DNA from: Nitrospirota bacterium
GTDB taxonomy: Bacteria > Nitrospirota > Thermodesulfovibrionia > Thermodesulfovibrionales > JdFR-88
NCBI GenBank assembly: GCA_021813405.1
Contig: JAKAKS010000022.1
Coordinates: 124,001 to 188,000, forward strand
Reading direction: 5' to 3'
DNA: 64,000 bases
Positions 34,145 through 45,500 of this stretch are shown one piece after another; the first letter of the stretch is position 1; each line of letters starts with the position of its first letter. The notes under the pieces were generated by a model, which was not told where the DNA came from, ran no database searches, and worked only from the letters and a program-made list of their open reading frames with translations. A program made the translations under genes and the position numbers.

Positions 34145-36898
34145 ATGAAGAGATATCGAAAGCCACCGGTAAAGACCATACTGGCGGCCCTGTCATTAGT
34201 GTTTTTGATTGCCCTGGCGGGCAGCGCATTTGCAACGCCACCGGCGGGCACGACAATCGGGAACCAGGCGTCGGCCACTTATACGGACGGCTCCGGTATA
34301 TCCAGGACGGCAACTTCCAATACTGTGCAAACAGTGGTCCAGCAAGTTGCGGCATTTACTCTTACCACCACGCCGCAAAGCAAGAACGGCGCGCCTGGCA
34401 ATACCGTGTATTTCCCCCATACCCTTACCAATACCGGAAACGGCACGGACACGTTTACCCTTGCCAACTCCATTAACGGCGGCAATTCAATGACTCCTAT
34501 AATCGCCATCTATCCGTCCACGGCCTGTAACGGCGTGCCGGATACCGGCGCACCCGCGATAACCAGCACACCTTCGCTGGCATCAGGGGCGGCCTTTTGC
34601 TTTGTGGAGGCCGTAACGGTCCCGGGCAGCGCGGTGGCGGGCAATACCGCAACGGTTGCGGTTACGGGCACAAGTCAGTTTAACAACACTGTGACCGCCA
34701 ACAACCAGGACACTACAACCGTAACCGGCAATGCGGTCATAAGCGTAACCAAATCGCTTTCATTAAACTCCGGAGCACCCGGCACCGGGCCTGTAACGGT
34801 CACCCTTACTTATACAAACACCGGCATTAACACAGCTACTAACGTAAACATTACGGACCTGATCGGTTCTGGCGCCACTGCCGGCATGACGTATGTGGCC
34901 AGCAGCGCCAAGTGGAATGGCACAGCCCTTAACGACAGCAACAGCGGCGAACCGGCCGGGATCAGCTATTACGGTTACAACCAGCCCGGCAACTCCAATA
35001 TCGCCAACGCTGTAATAGCATCCGTCGGCCCCAACGTTACGGGCACCATTACGTTCCAGGTGAATATCAATTCCGGGCTGGCGCCAGGCACGTCCCAGAC
35101 GTCCAACACCGCCTGCTATGCGTATTACGACGGCGCCGCGCAGCAGCCGGCCTCAGGTTGCACCGGCACCAACACCGCCGCATTCACGGTCACCCAGACA
35201 GCGGGCGTGGTTGCCAACGGCTCCAATTCAGTCAGCACCAACGGCACCGGCGAGCCTGTTACGGCCCCCTCCGCCAGCCAGGGCGCAACCGTGTCGTTTA
35301 ACGATTACGTCTGGAATACAGGAAACGGCTCGGACTCCTTCAATATTACTCTGGGGTCCTCCTCGTTCCCGGCAGGCACTACGTTTGCACTGTTTAAGTC
35401 CGATGGCGTGACACCGCTTACCGACACAAACGGCGACGGCATACCGGATACCGGGCCTGAAGCTGCGGGCACCAACTACAAGGTGGTTGTAAAGGCCACT
35501 CTTCCTACTGGCGTGTCCGGCGGCGGGCCTTATTCCGTTACGCTGACGGCCACTTCAGTATTCAACAACACGGTCTCGGACACAGTCATCGACACTCTTA
35601 CAACGATAACCGCTGACACCGTGGACCTCTCGACAAATACATTTGCCGGCGCAGACTCCACAAGCAACGCGCAGGGGGGGCCGGTTGCCACGCAGAGCGG
35701 CAATCCCGGCGCAGCCCTGGTGTTCCCGATGATAGTCAACGACACCAGCCCCACCGGCACCAACGATGCCTATAACATCCTGGTTAGCCAGAGTGACCCT
35801 GGCAACGGCACGCAGATATCGTCCAACAACCTGCCTGCCGGGTGGTCCGTGACGTTCAAGCCGGACACCTCCGTGGCGCACGACTGCTCCTCCGTCGGCG
35901 CAACCGAGACCAACACGGGCACTATCAGCGGCAACGGCGGCATTTTTGTCGCGGGTGCGGCCAACGAATATATTTGCGCAATCGTTACCACCAGCGCGTC
36001 CTCGAGCGCGGGCAACACGCAGCTTTATTTCCAGGTTGCATCTCCCACTACCGGGGCATATGACAAATTGCACGAGCAGGCCACCATAAACGTGGTGCGC
36101 TCCCTTACGATTACGCCCAACTCATCAAACCAGATTTATCCGGGCGGCACGGTGACGTATACGTTTACTCTCACAAACAACGGCGACGTTACGGAAGGCG
36201 ACGGGATAGGCAGCACCATCGCCCTTACCAACGCGGACTCGCTGTCCGGCTGGACTTCCACGATGTACTACGGCGCTACCGTAGTTACGTCGGGAGAGGC
36301 GCTCAATGCGGTCCCCGGCCTTTCCGGCGGGCTGGTTAACGGCGCAAGCATAACACTTACGTTGAAGGTGTTCGCGCCTGCAAGCGCCAACGTAAACGAC
36401 CAGAACATATCCACGATTACCGCCACAACGGCCAACAATGGCTATTCAACCCCGGTGCCAGCGGCAGCAAGCGCAACCGGCACCACCACGGTTATAGCCG
36501 GGCAGGTGAGGTTGCAGAAGTATCAGGCGCTTGACGCCACATGCAGCGCAACCTGCAGTTCCGGCGGCGGCTGCGCGCTTACCTGGACCCAGAGCCAGAT
36601 AACAACTGGCGCTGTTCCGGGTGCGTGCATCAGGTATGAAATAGTGGCCACAAACGAAGGTACTGCCGCGGCCACCAACCTGGTAATATCGGACAGCACG
36701 CCGGCCAACACCGCGCTTAACTGCGGAAGCGGCAACAGCGCGCCGGTGTGGTCCACCACAAACGGGACCCTGCCGCCCAATACGGCCAATTTCACGGCGC
36801 CGGCATGCGGCGGGACGGGGACTATTTCGGACACCATAAGCTCCCTTGCTCCGGGCGCGTCGGAGACGTTCTACTTTGGCGTCCAGATAAACCCGTAG
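34145..36898 (+). CDS. Secreted DUF11-repeat surface protein, 917 aa
   Basis: Strong SD (GGAGGA) before ATG 34145 and a signal peptide ending at SAFA. The mature N-terminus (PAGTTIGNQASATYTDGSG, then SNTVQTVVQ) is a module shared with the next protein. The rest is Thr/Asn/Gly/Ser-rich beta-sandwich repeats (TLTNTGNGTDTFTL, VTLTYTNTGINTATNVNITD, FTLTNNGDVTEGDG). Near the C-terminus is a Cys-rich patch (ATCSATCSSGGGCAL). It ends GASETFYFGVQINP with no LPxTG-like or other sorting signal. Very low Lys/Arg and repetitive design fit an extracellular structural or adhesive role. Confidence 0.8.
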   Translation: MKRYRKPPVKTILAALSLVFLIALAGSAFATPPAGTTIGNQASATYTDGSGISRTATSNTVQTVVQQVAAFTLTTTPQSKNGAPGNTVYFPHTLTNTGNGTDTFTLANSINGGNSMTPIIAIYPSTACNGVPDTGAPAITSTPSLASGAAFCFVEAVTVPGSAVAGNTATVAVTGTSQFNNTVTANNQDTTTVTGNAVISVTKSLSLNSGAPGTGPVTVTLTYTNTGINTATNVNITDLIGSGATAGMTYVASSAKWNGTALNDSNSGEPAGISYYGYNQPGNSNIANAVIASVGPNVTGTITFQVNINSGLAPGTSQTSNTACYAYYDGAAQQPASGCTGTNTAAFTVTQTAGVVANGSNSVSTNGTGEPVTAPSASQGATVSFNDYVWNTGNGSDSFNITLGSSSFPAGTTFALFKSDGVTPLTDTNGDGIPDTGPEAAGTNYKVVVKATLPTGVSGGGPYSVTLTATSVFNNTVSDTVIDTLTTITADTVDLSTNTFAGADSTSNAQGGPVATQSGNPGAALVFPMIVNDTSPTGTNDAYNILVSQSDPGNGTQISSNNLPAGWSVTFKPDTSVAHDCSSVGATETNTGTISGNGGIFVAGAANEYICAIVTTSASSSAGNTQLYFQVASPTTGAYDKLHEQATINVVRSLTITPNSSNQIYPGGTVTYTFTLTNNGDVTEGDGIGSTIALTNADSLSGWTSTMYYGATVVTSGEALNAVPGLSGGLVNGASITLTLKVFAPASANVNDQNISTITATTANNGYSTPVPAAASATGTTTVIAGQVRLQKYQALDATCSATCSSGGGCALTWTQSQITTGAVPGACIRYEIVATNEGTAAATNLVISDSTPANTALNCGSGNSAPVWSTTNGTLPPNTANFTAPACGGTGTISDTISSLAPGASETFYFGVQINP

Positions 36899-36914
36899 CG
36901 GGGCTGGAACACTC

Positions 36915-36950
36915 GGGGGAGGCTGTTTTAACGGCCTCCCCCAGCTACTT
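36915..36950 (+). terminator. Intra-operon hairpin, possible attenuator
   Basis: A 9-bp perfect stem GGGGGAGGC / GCCTCCCCC (36915-36923, 36934-36942) with a 10-base loop, followed by AGCTACTTTT, a poor T-run. It lies between two DUF11 genes and could partially terminate or stabilise mRNA ends to set different levels. Confidence 0.5.
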
Positions 36951-36959
36951 TTGAAGAAG

Positions 36960-39900
36960 ATGAAAAAAGTCCCGTTTATAAAACTGCCGGCAAGAGAAGC
37001 AGAATATCCCAGGATACTGCTGGCGGGACTTCTTTTTTTATTTTCATTCCTTATTGCCTCTGCCGGGCATGCCCAAACCGCTCCGGGAACTGTAATAGAC
37101 AACCAGGCATTTGTGACGTACACGGACGCCGGCGGAAACAATCAAATCATATATTCAAACAAAGTTGAAGCAATAGTACAGCCGGTGGTCATCGGCGCGC
37201 TTGTAAAGAGCGCATCCAACTATAACCCGCTGCCAGGCGGCGCGGAAACATTCACTCTTTCCGAAGACAATCCCGGCGCCGTGCCCATCACAGGCGCGGA
37301 CGTTACAATTGACGGCACTCCGCAACAGCTTGTTATCATCAGGGACCAGATCCCCGCAAATTCAACTTTTTCTTCATTCGTAAGTTCGGGCGGCGGAACG
37401 CCGCTCTATCACGCCCTTGGGGCCCCGGCGCAAACGTATACCACTTCCGCACCTGCTGGCACCATAGACGCGGTGGCCTTCGGTTTTTCAAGCATCGCCC
37501 CCGGCGTTACGGTAAATGTTTCCTTCAGCGTGCAAATAAGTAATGTAGCCTCCGGCACCATAATCAACACAGGCCAGATTTATTATTCCGGCGGCCCGGC
37601 ATCCGGCAGCAATTCCAACACAATCACGCTTAGCGTGGCCGGCACCGCCACAATCCAGTTTTACTCAAGCAGTTCTTTTACAAATTCAATTGGCGCCGTG
37701 CCCCTGGGCGGCCCCTTATTCATTCAGGCCAAGGCGGCGGCGTGCAATACAAATCCCGCCCAGCTGGCAACAGCCCAGATTACGCTGGCCGACAACCAAA
37801 CGGGCGACGTGGAGACGTACACGGCAACGGAAACCGGGCTCAACACGGGCGTGTTCAGGATTTTTAACTATTCATCTTCGGGCCTGGCGCAGTATGTGGC
37901 CACTGCCAATGCCGCAACTACCCCGGTGGTAAAGGGAGACGGGATTATAGAAGCGCTCCCTGATAACACGCTGACCGCCACCATTACGGGATGCGGATAC
38001 AGCCCCACCTCCGCCCAAAGCATAGTGCTGGTGGACCCTTTTGGAGTGGCCTTCGATTCCGGCACCAACGCGCCAATCGCAAACGCTGTTGTTACGCTTG
38101 TTGACGTTACCGGGCAGGGCAATGGCGGCAACCCCGGCGGCCCCGCCAAGGTATTCCAGTACGATGGGTCCACGCCGGCGCCTGCCACCATAACGACAGA
38201 CCTCACCGGCACATTCCAGTTTCCCCTGGTGCCGCCCAGCACTTACAAGATTTCCGTTCTTGCCCCCAACGGCCATTCGTTCCCGTCAAAGTTACAGCCT
38301 GGCCAGCTGCCGGCCGGAAGGACGGTACTTGTGCCCGGCTCCTACGGGGGCAATTTCCAGGTTGGCCCGTCCATGGAACCGGTGAAAGTAGATATCCCTC
38401 TGGATCCTGGACCGGCAAGCGGGCTTTTCATTAACAAGACGGGTTCTACCCAGACGGCCGAGTTAGGCGATTTTGTGGACTATACAGTAACAATCAAAAA
38501 CAGTTCCGGCCTTCAGATGACAAATATCATACTGTCAGACAATCTGCCCGCGGGATTTGTATATGCTAACGGCACCGCCAGGCTGGACGGCGCGCAAATT
38601 CCGGACCCGGCGGGAACGCCCGGCCCCAATCTGATATTCCAGGTTGGCACCATGGCCAGCGGCGCCAGCCACACGCTTACTTACCGTGTAAGAATTGGTC
38701 CAGGCGCTTCAAACGGCAACGGGACAAACACGGCCGTGGCCACGGCCTCCGGCGGGACCGTATCAAACGAATCCCAATGGACGGTAACGCTTACAGGCGG
38801 GGTGTTTTCCGATAAAGGGATAATCTTTGGCAAGGTGTTTGCCGACTGTAATGGCAACAAGACGCAGGACAAGGGCGAGCCGGGCATTCCCGGGGTTGCG
38901 CTCTATCTGGAAGACGGCACCTATGCCATTACGGATTCCGAAGGCAAATACAGCATTTACGGCATAGACCCGGCCACACATGTATTGAAAGTGGATAATA
39001 CCACCCTGCCGGAGGGGGCGCGGCTTGAGGTGCTCACCAACAGGAACGCGGAAGACCCAAACAGCCTTTTTGTGGACCTGAAGGCCGGGGACATGCACAG
39101 GGCGGATTTTGCAGTAAAAGGCTGTCAGGGCCCGTTACTGAACGTAATAAAATCGCGCATTGCGCAGAGCGGCGGCGTGCTTACGGAAGCGGACAGGCGC
39201 ACCGGCCAGCAGTTGCAGCCGGAACCGGCCCAGACGGACAGCGCATCGCTTCCGGCCAGCGGGCTTGCCGACAGCGGGATAAAAATGCCGGATTACAAGA
39301 ATAAGCCGGCCGTTACAAAGGCCGCCGTTGATGACGGAATTTTGCCTGATGACGATGAGCAGGACAATTTTGATCCGGCCAGGCTCAAGGACATGGATAA
39401 TACGCTTGGCTTTATTGATATGAATGACGGGGACGTTCTGCCTTACAGCCAGATGAATATAACCGTGAAGGGCGGCATAGGCAGGTTCCAATTAAGCGTA
39501 AATGGTGCTGTGGTTCCGGAAAGCAAGGTGGGCCTGAAATCGGTGCTTCAGGCTAAGCAGGTGCAGGCATGGGAATATATCGGGATAGACCTGAAACCGG
39601 GAGTAAACGAGCTGAAGCTGACGCAGTATGACCAGTTTGGAAATAAACGCGGAGAGAAACTGATTAAAGTGACCGCCCCCGGCCCCCTGGCCAGAATACG
39701 CCTGACCCTGCCCAAGGGGGATTTGAAAGCGGACGGGAAGTCCATATTGCCGGTAAAGATAGAGCTGCTGGACAGCCAGGGGCTGCCGGTGCTTATAAAA
39801 ACGGCGCTTACCCTGAAGGCAAATGGGGGCGCTGTCTGGCAGGTTGATAAAAAATCCGCTGACGGCAACCAGGCGGGCGCAAGCCCCGTAAATGGTGCGG

Positions 39901-42509
39901 CCAGCGAGGTGCATGTATCTATTGATGGCGGGAAAGGCACATATATGCTTCTGGCCCCAAACGGCCCGGGCAATACGGTCCTGACTGCCGGGGCTGGTGA
40001 CGTCAAGTCGGAGCAGAAGGTCTTTTTCGGCCCCAACCTAAGGCCCTTTATGGCAGTTGGCGTTGTGGAAGGCAGTTTGGATTTGAGCAAACTGGACCCA
40101 AGCCATATAGTGCCGGCCCGCCAGTCCGACGGCTTTGACCAGGAGTTAAGGAACATCGCGTTCAACTCGGACGGCGGCAAGCTGCACGGGGCGGCACGGG
40201 GGGCGCTCTATTTAAAAGGTAAGGTGCTGGGCAAATATCTTCTTACGCTGGCTTACGATTCCAACAAGCAGGCTGGCGAGCGTCTTTTCAGGGACATCCA
40301 GCCGGACGAATTCTACCCCGTGTACGGAGATTCCTCCATCAGGGGGTATGACGCCCAGTCCACAGGGAAATTATACGTGCGCGTGGACGAGGGCAGGTCT
40401 TATATGCTTTATGGGGACTATGCCACCGGCGCACAGGACGACACTGTAAAACTGGGGGCTTACAGCAGGAGCTTGAACGGGGTGCAAAGCCATTACGAAA
40501 ACAAAAAGGTTACGGCCACCGCCTTTACAAGCCAGAACACCTCCAGGCAGGTTATTGAGGAGATACCGGCCAACGGCACATCCGGCCCGTACCAACTCTC
40601 AAATACTGACATCACGGAAAACAGCGAACAGGTGGAACTTGTTACCAGGGACCGCAACCAGCCCTCGCTTATATTGGCAACGGTGGCAGAGGCCCGGTTT
40701 ACCGACTACGAACTGGAGCCCTTCACCGGGCGGCTGCTCTTTAAAGCACCCATACCCAGCGTTGACGAAAACCTGAATCCTGTTTTCATACGAGTGACCT
40801 ACGAGGTGGACCAGGGAGGCCAGAAGTTCTGGACCGCCGGTGCGCAGGCGCAGGCGAAAATCACTAATGCGGTGCAGGTGGGCGGGGCGTTTACAAAGGA
40901 TTTTAACCCGCAGGGCAGCACTGAAATAGAGAGCGCCGACAGCAAGGTAAATCTTGGTAAGGGCACGTATGTTACAGGCGAGGTGGCACGCACGGTTACA
41001 ACCACCGGTATTGGCGGGGCAGAAAGGGTGGAGTTCTTTCACGAAGGCGGCGGGCTTACTGTAAGGGCAAACGTCGTGCGGACCGGGCTTGGTTTTAATA
41101 ATCCCTCCTCCGGCTTCTCGCCGGGGCGGCTTGATGCCATGGGCAAGCTGGATTACGTTCTGTCCAAAAGGGACCTGCTGAAGATGGACCTTCTGCACAG
41201 CCAGGATTTGACCACCGGGGGCAGGCAGGAAGGCCTCTACGCCGGTTATGTGCGCACATTTAAATACCTTGCGGCCGAGTTCGGGATGAGATACGCCAGG
41301 GAAACAGCGGCTACGGCGCAGGCCACAACAATTGGCGCAACTCCGTTTGAGTACGAAAGCGCCAGGCTGAAGCTTTCCGGGCAGGTGCCACAAATACCCA
41401 AACTGGGGATTTCGGCGGAATACGAGCAGGCGCTTACGGATTTTGGGAAAAAAGAGGCCTCCCTGGGGGGCGACTACCAGCTTCCGGCCGGAAGGGTTTA
41501 TGTGCGGCACGAGTTTCTGTCCAGCCTGGAAGGCCCTTACTCATTAAATGGAGTACAGCAGCAGAACACTACCGTTATCGGCATAGACAGCGGATACATG
41601 AAGGGCGGCAGCGTATTCAGCGAGTACAGGATGCAGGACGCGATGGGCGGAAGGGATGCCCAGGCGGCCATCGGGCTTAGAAACGCCTGGGCGCTTTCCA
41701 AGGGGCTTACGCTGAATACAAGCCTGGAGCGCGTTCAGCAACTGGGCGGCCCGGCTGCCCAGGGGACCTCTACCGCTGTTACAGGCGCGGTGGAGTACAC
41801 GGCGGACCCCAGATGGAAGGGAACGGCCCGGCTGGAGACCCATATCTCCAGTACGGATTTCAGCGTGCTCAATACCCTGGGGCTGGCTTACAAGATCAAT
41901 AATAATTTCACGTTCCTGGGCAGGAACCTTATAAACCTGGACAACGGAAGAAATGGCACTGGCGATAACAAGACACAGGAGTGGCTGCAGCTTGGCATGG
42001 CTTACCGCCCGGAGGCCCCGGATGTCTGGAACGCGCTTGCCAAATACGAGCTTAAATACAACAAGGACGAGGCGGCCGGGGAAAACACGCTTACGCATAT
42101 CGTTTCGGCCAATGTTAATTACAGGCCGTTTGCGCCTTTTGTGCTAAGCGGCAAGTACGCCGGGAAATTGCTTCTGGACAATTCAAACGGACTTCAGAGC
42201 GTTTCCAATACACACATGCTGGGGCTCTGGAGCACTTACGATATTAACAGCCACTGGGACGCCGGTGTCATGACATCCGCGCTTTTCACAAATTTCCTTA
42301 AGGAGCTACAATACGGTGCCGGGCTGGAAGTAGGATACCTGGTGGCCAAAGATGTCTGGCTTTCGGCCGGGTACAACGTGTTCGGGTTTAAGGACACGGA
42401 TTTGGCCGCGGAGGACTATACCAACCCTGGCGTATATATGAGACTGCGGATGAAGTTTGACGAGGGCATATTCGGAATGTTCTCCGGCAAGGACAAAAAC
42501 AATGGCTAA
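36960..42509 (+). CDS. Giant DUF11/SdrD-B protein with C-terminal outer-membrane beta-barrel
   Basis: About 1849 aa from ATG 36960 (TTG 36951 possible). Signal peptide (LLAGLLFLFSFLIASAGHA), then the shared module PGTVIDNQAFVTYTDAGG. DUF11-type and Ig-like units follow, an SdrD-B-like unit (GKVFADCNGNKTQDKGEPGI), a linker, and an invasin-like Ig region (LTLPKGDLKADGKSILPVKI). From about residue 1030 onward (nt 40.1 kb) Tyr/Gly/Asn-rich amphipathic strands (KGKVLGKYLLTLAYDS, YPVYGDSS, VRVDEGRSYMLYGDY) run to the end, typical of an outer-membrane barrel. A last strand (GVYMRLRMKF) is followed by a short tail. It probably anchors the locus in the outer membrane. Confidence 0.78.
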   Translation: MKKVPFIKLPAREAEYPRILLAGLLFLFSFLIASAGHAQTAPGTVIDNQAFVTYTDAGGNNQIIYSNKVEAIVQPVVIGALVKSASNYNPLPGGAETFTLSEDNPGAVPITGADVTIDGTPQQLVIIRDQIPANSTFSSFVSSGGGTPLYHALGAPAQTYTTSAPAGTIDAVAFGFSSIAPGVTVNVSFSVQISNVASGTIINTGQIYYSGGPASGSNSNTITLSVAGTATIQFYSSSSFTNSIGAVPLGGPLFIQAKAAACNTNPAQLATAQITLADNQTGDVETYTATETGLNTGVFRIFNYSSSGLAQYVATANAATTPVVKGDGIIEALPDNTLTATITGCGYSPTSAQSIVLVDPFGVAFDSGTNAPIANAVVTLVDVTGQGNGGNPGGPAKVFQYDGSTPAPATITTDLTGTFQFPLVPPSTYKISVLAPNGHSFPSKLQPGQLPAGRTVLVPGSYGGNFQVGPSMEPVKVDIPLDPGPASGLFINKTGSTQTAELGDFVDYTVTIKNSSGLQMTNIILSDNLPAGFVYANGTARLDGAQIPDPAGTPGPNLIFQVGTMASGASHTLTYRVRIGPGASNGNGTNTAVATASGGTVSNESQWTVTLTGGVFSDKGIIFGKVFADCNGNKTQDKGEPGIPGVALYLEDGTYAITDSEGKYSIYGIDPATHVLKVDNTTLPEGARLEVLTNRNAEDPNSLFVDLKAGDMHRADFAVKGCQGPLLNVIKSRIAQSGGVLTEADRRTGQQLQPEPAQTDSASLPASGLADSGIKMPDYKNKPAVTKAAVDDGILPDDDEQDNFDPARLKDMDNTLGFIDMNDGDVLPYSQMNITVKGGIGRFQLSVNGAVVPESKVGLKSVLQAKQVQAWEYIGIDLKPGVNELKLTQYDQFGNKRGEKLIKVTAPGPLARIRLTLPKGDLKADGKSILPVKIELLDSQGLPVLIKTALTLKANGGAVWQVDKKSADGNQAGASPVNGAASEVHVSIDGGKGTYMLLAPNGPGNTVLTAGAGDVKSEQKVFFGPNLRPFMAVGVVEGSLDLSKLDPSHIVPARQSDGFDQELRNIAFNSDGGKLHGAARGALYLKGKVLGKYLLTLAYDSNKQAGERLFRDIQPDEFYPVYGDSSIRGYDAQSTGKLYVRVDEGRSYMLYGDYATGAQDDTVKLGAYSRSLNGVQSHYENKKVTATAFTSQNTSRQVIEEIPANGTSGPYQLSNTDITENSEQVELVTRDRNQPSLILATVAEARFTDYELEPFTGRLLFKAPIPSVDENLNPVFIRVTYEVDQGGQKFWTAGAQAQAKITNAVQVGGAFTKDFNPQGSTEIESADSKVNLGKGTYVTGEVARTVTTTGIGGAERVEFFHEGGGLTVRANVVRTGLGFNNPSSGFSPGRLDAMGKLDYVLSKRDLLKMDLLHSQDLTTGGRQEGLYAGYVRTFKYLAAEFGMRYARETAATAQATTIGATPFEYESARLKLSGQVPQIPKLGISAEYEQALTDFGKKEASLGGDYQLPAGRVYVRHEFLSSLEGPYSLNGVQQQNTTVIGIDSGYMKGGSVFSEYRMQDAMGGRDAQAAIGLRNAWALSKGLTLNTSLERVQQLGGPAAQGTSTAVTGAVEYTADPRWKGTARLETHISSTDFSVLNTLGLAYKINNNFTFLGRNLINLDNGRNGTGDNKTQEWLQLGMAYRPEAPDVWNALAKYELKYNKDEAAGENTLTHIVSANVNYRPFAPFVLSGKYAGKLLLDNSNGLQSVSNTHMLGLWSTYDINSHWDAGVMTSALFTNFLKELQYGAGLEVGYLVAKDVWLSAGYNVFGFKDTDLAAEDYTNPGVYMRLRMKFDEGIFGMFSGKDKNNG

Positions 42510-45500
42510 GGGGAGAAATAGCGAGAGGCCCTGCTTGAGGCCGCGGAAGAAATCCGCGGCCCTGGCGCTGTGCGCCGCCCTGGCGTATGTCATTTTATTC
42601 CTTAACGCGCAGGCCGCATGGGCCGCCCAGGTGTGTTCCACCCCCGGCTCGGACGGCCCCGGCAGCATTTCGGGTGTCATCAATACGTATTTTCCCGGGG
42701 CCGCCTCCGCGCCTTCCGGCGCCACAACCATTACGGTGGGGGCAGCTGCTGCAGGCGGCGCGCAAACGCCGATTGCCGCTGGCGACCTGCTGCTGATAAT
42801 CCAGATGCAGGACGCGGACATCGATTCATCAAACACCTCCAGTTACGGCTCCGGGGGGCTTTATCCCGGTGCGGGATACACCAGCCTCAACAGCGCCGGG
42901 CTTTACGAATACGCCGTTGCAGCCGGGCCGGTCCCGTTGACTGGCGGCACGCTCACGCTTACGGCCCCGCTTATAAATTCATATCACTCGGCCGCATATG
43001 GTGCGGCAGGACAGAGGACTTTCCAGGTTATAAGGGTCCCGCAGTATTCATCGGCCACGCTAGCTGGCGGATTAACGGCCTACCCCTGGGATGGCTCAAC
43101 CGGAGGCGTGCTGGCCTTCGACGTTGCCGGGCAGCTCAACTGGAATGGGCAGATGATAAACCTTACCGGTTACGGCTTCAGGGGAGGCGCCGGAAAGGAG
43201 ATGTTTGGTGTGGGCACAGGCACCGGCTTACAGCCTACCGATTACCTGACATCTTCGAGCTTGCAGGTTAACTCCGCCAAGGGCGAAGGTATCGCGGGCA
43301 CGCCCGAGTTTGTCTTTGTCCCCACTACTCCGGGAGGCAACCAGAATCCGGCAGGCTCCCTGTTGGACACCGGCGTTGAAGGATATCCTAACGGCAGCAT
43401 GGGCCGCGGCGCGCCCGGCAATGCAGGCGGCGGCGGCACTGATGGTGACCCGCCCGCCAACGACCAGAACACGGGCGGCGGTGGCGGATCCGGATATGGC
43501 ACAGGCGGAAGCGGAGGTTACGCATGGGACCCCACCCAGCCTCCACCAGCACTTGGGCAACCTAATGCACCCTGGACAACGGGCGGTTTCGGCGGCATAG
43601 GCATCCCGATGACGCCCGGCCTTATTGCCATGGGCGGAGGCGGCGGCGCGGGGACCAGCAATAACAATACATCCTGGCCGGGCGCAAATGGCCTGGGCAG
43701 CAGCGGTGCGGCAGGCGGCGGCATAGTTATGATACGCGCCGGTTCCATTACCGGGACGGGGACGATAAACGACAACGGCGCCACGGGATATTATGATGAC
43801 ATAAACTCCAACCCCTCCAACACCCCCTCAAACGACGCCGCCGGCGGCGGAGGCGGCGGCGGTTCTGTGCTGGTTTATTCCGCAGCCGGTCCGGTGGGCT
43901 CCCTTACCGTAAACGCGCAGGGCGGCGGAGGCGGCAGCGCTACTGGATGCACCAGCACTACATACTGCGTGCAACATGGACCGGGCGGCGGAGGCGGTGG
44001 CGGTTATGTTGCCCTTTCGGGCAGCGCCAGCGTAAATGTCAGCGGCGGCGTCCACGGGACAACGGTATCCAGCACAAATTACGGTACCGATTACGGATCA
44101 ACATCCGGCGCTAACGGCTACTGGACGTCTGGCCTTGCCGCAAACCAGATACCCGGGGCAGGCCCTACCGCTGCCTGCATGCCCGTATTGACGGCAACCA
44201 AGGCGGCGGTAACGCCAAACGCCGTGCAGGGCGGCAGCGCCACGTACACCATAACTGTTTCAAACCGGGCGGGCGCTGGCGGGGCCACGGGCGTTTCCGT
44301 CTCCGACGTCCTGCCCGGCTCTCCCTCGCCGTTCATGTACGCATCCACAGGTAATGTTGCATTGATTAACGGCACAACCCGCCCAACAACAAACAATCCG
44401 GCGGCTGGAAGCGCAACGCCTGCCTGGAGCAGCTTCAATATACCAGGCGGCAGCTCGGTGGCGATAACCTTCATAGCCAATGTGCCGGCCGCAACCACTC
44501 CTGGAACATACCGTAACCCTGCCAATATCACATTTGCAGACCCCACAAGAACATCGGCTGGGCAGACGGTCTTCCCGGGCGGCACTTACGCTGGCGGCGG
44601 GACGGTCGGCGGCAGCAATTATGTGCCTCAACCCTCGCCCACGCCAGATGCGTGTACGATATGGAAGCCTGTATCCATATCGAAGAGTTTCAATCCCGGC
44701 GGCATACCAGCGGGCGGCACGTCTGCATTGTCGATAATTCTTGCCAACCCCAACCCGGTGGCAATTACCAATGCCGTACTTACGGACACGTATCCGGCCC
44801 AGTTGGTAAACAGCGGCAACCCCAGCGCGGCCATAAGCGGCGTGGGGTGCAGCGGAACGGTTGCTGCCTCCGCTGGCGGCGGCGGCGTGGGCATTACCAA
44901 TACTACAATCCCGGCAAATGGCAGTTGTACGGTAACGGTAAATGTGACCACCCAGGCGGATGCCACCTATACAAACACAATACCGTCCGGAGCGTTTTCA
45001 AGCGACCAGAACATGTCCAATATCGCGGCAGCCAGCGCCACGCTTCTGGGCAGCCCGCAGATAGCGTTGTCTTTCACTCCCTCTGCTATTGCCGTGAACG
45101 GAACAAGTATGCTGAGCTTTAATATTACAAACCCCAACGCGGGGCAGGCGCTGACATTAAGCAATTCCGCATTCACGGATAGCCTGCCGTCAGGGGTGGT
45201 TGCAGAGGGCGGGGCCGTCACAGTAACCGGAACGGGCTGCACCGGGTTTACGCCTGCTTCGATCGGGGCGGGCGCTGCGTCCTTCACTCTTGCGGGCGGA
45301 ACACTGCCTGCCGGAGGCTCCTGCACGGTATCTTTCGCGGTCACAAGCGGCACTGCCGGAATGTACACGAACTCCGCCAGCGGCGTCAGCACCGCGCAAA
45401 CGGCAACCGGCGCGCCTTCGAATTCCGCAATCCTGGCGGTGGGCCAGTCGTTTACCCCGCCGTCAATCGCGGCGGGATTCAGCCCGGCAACGATCGGGGC

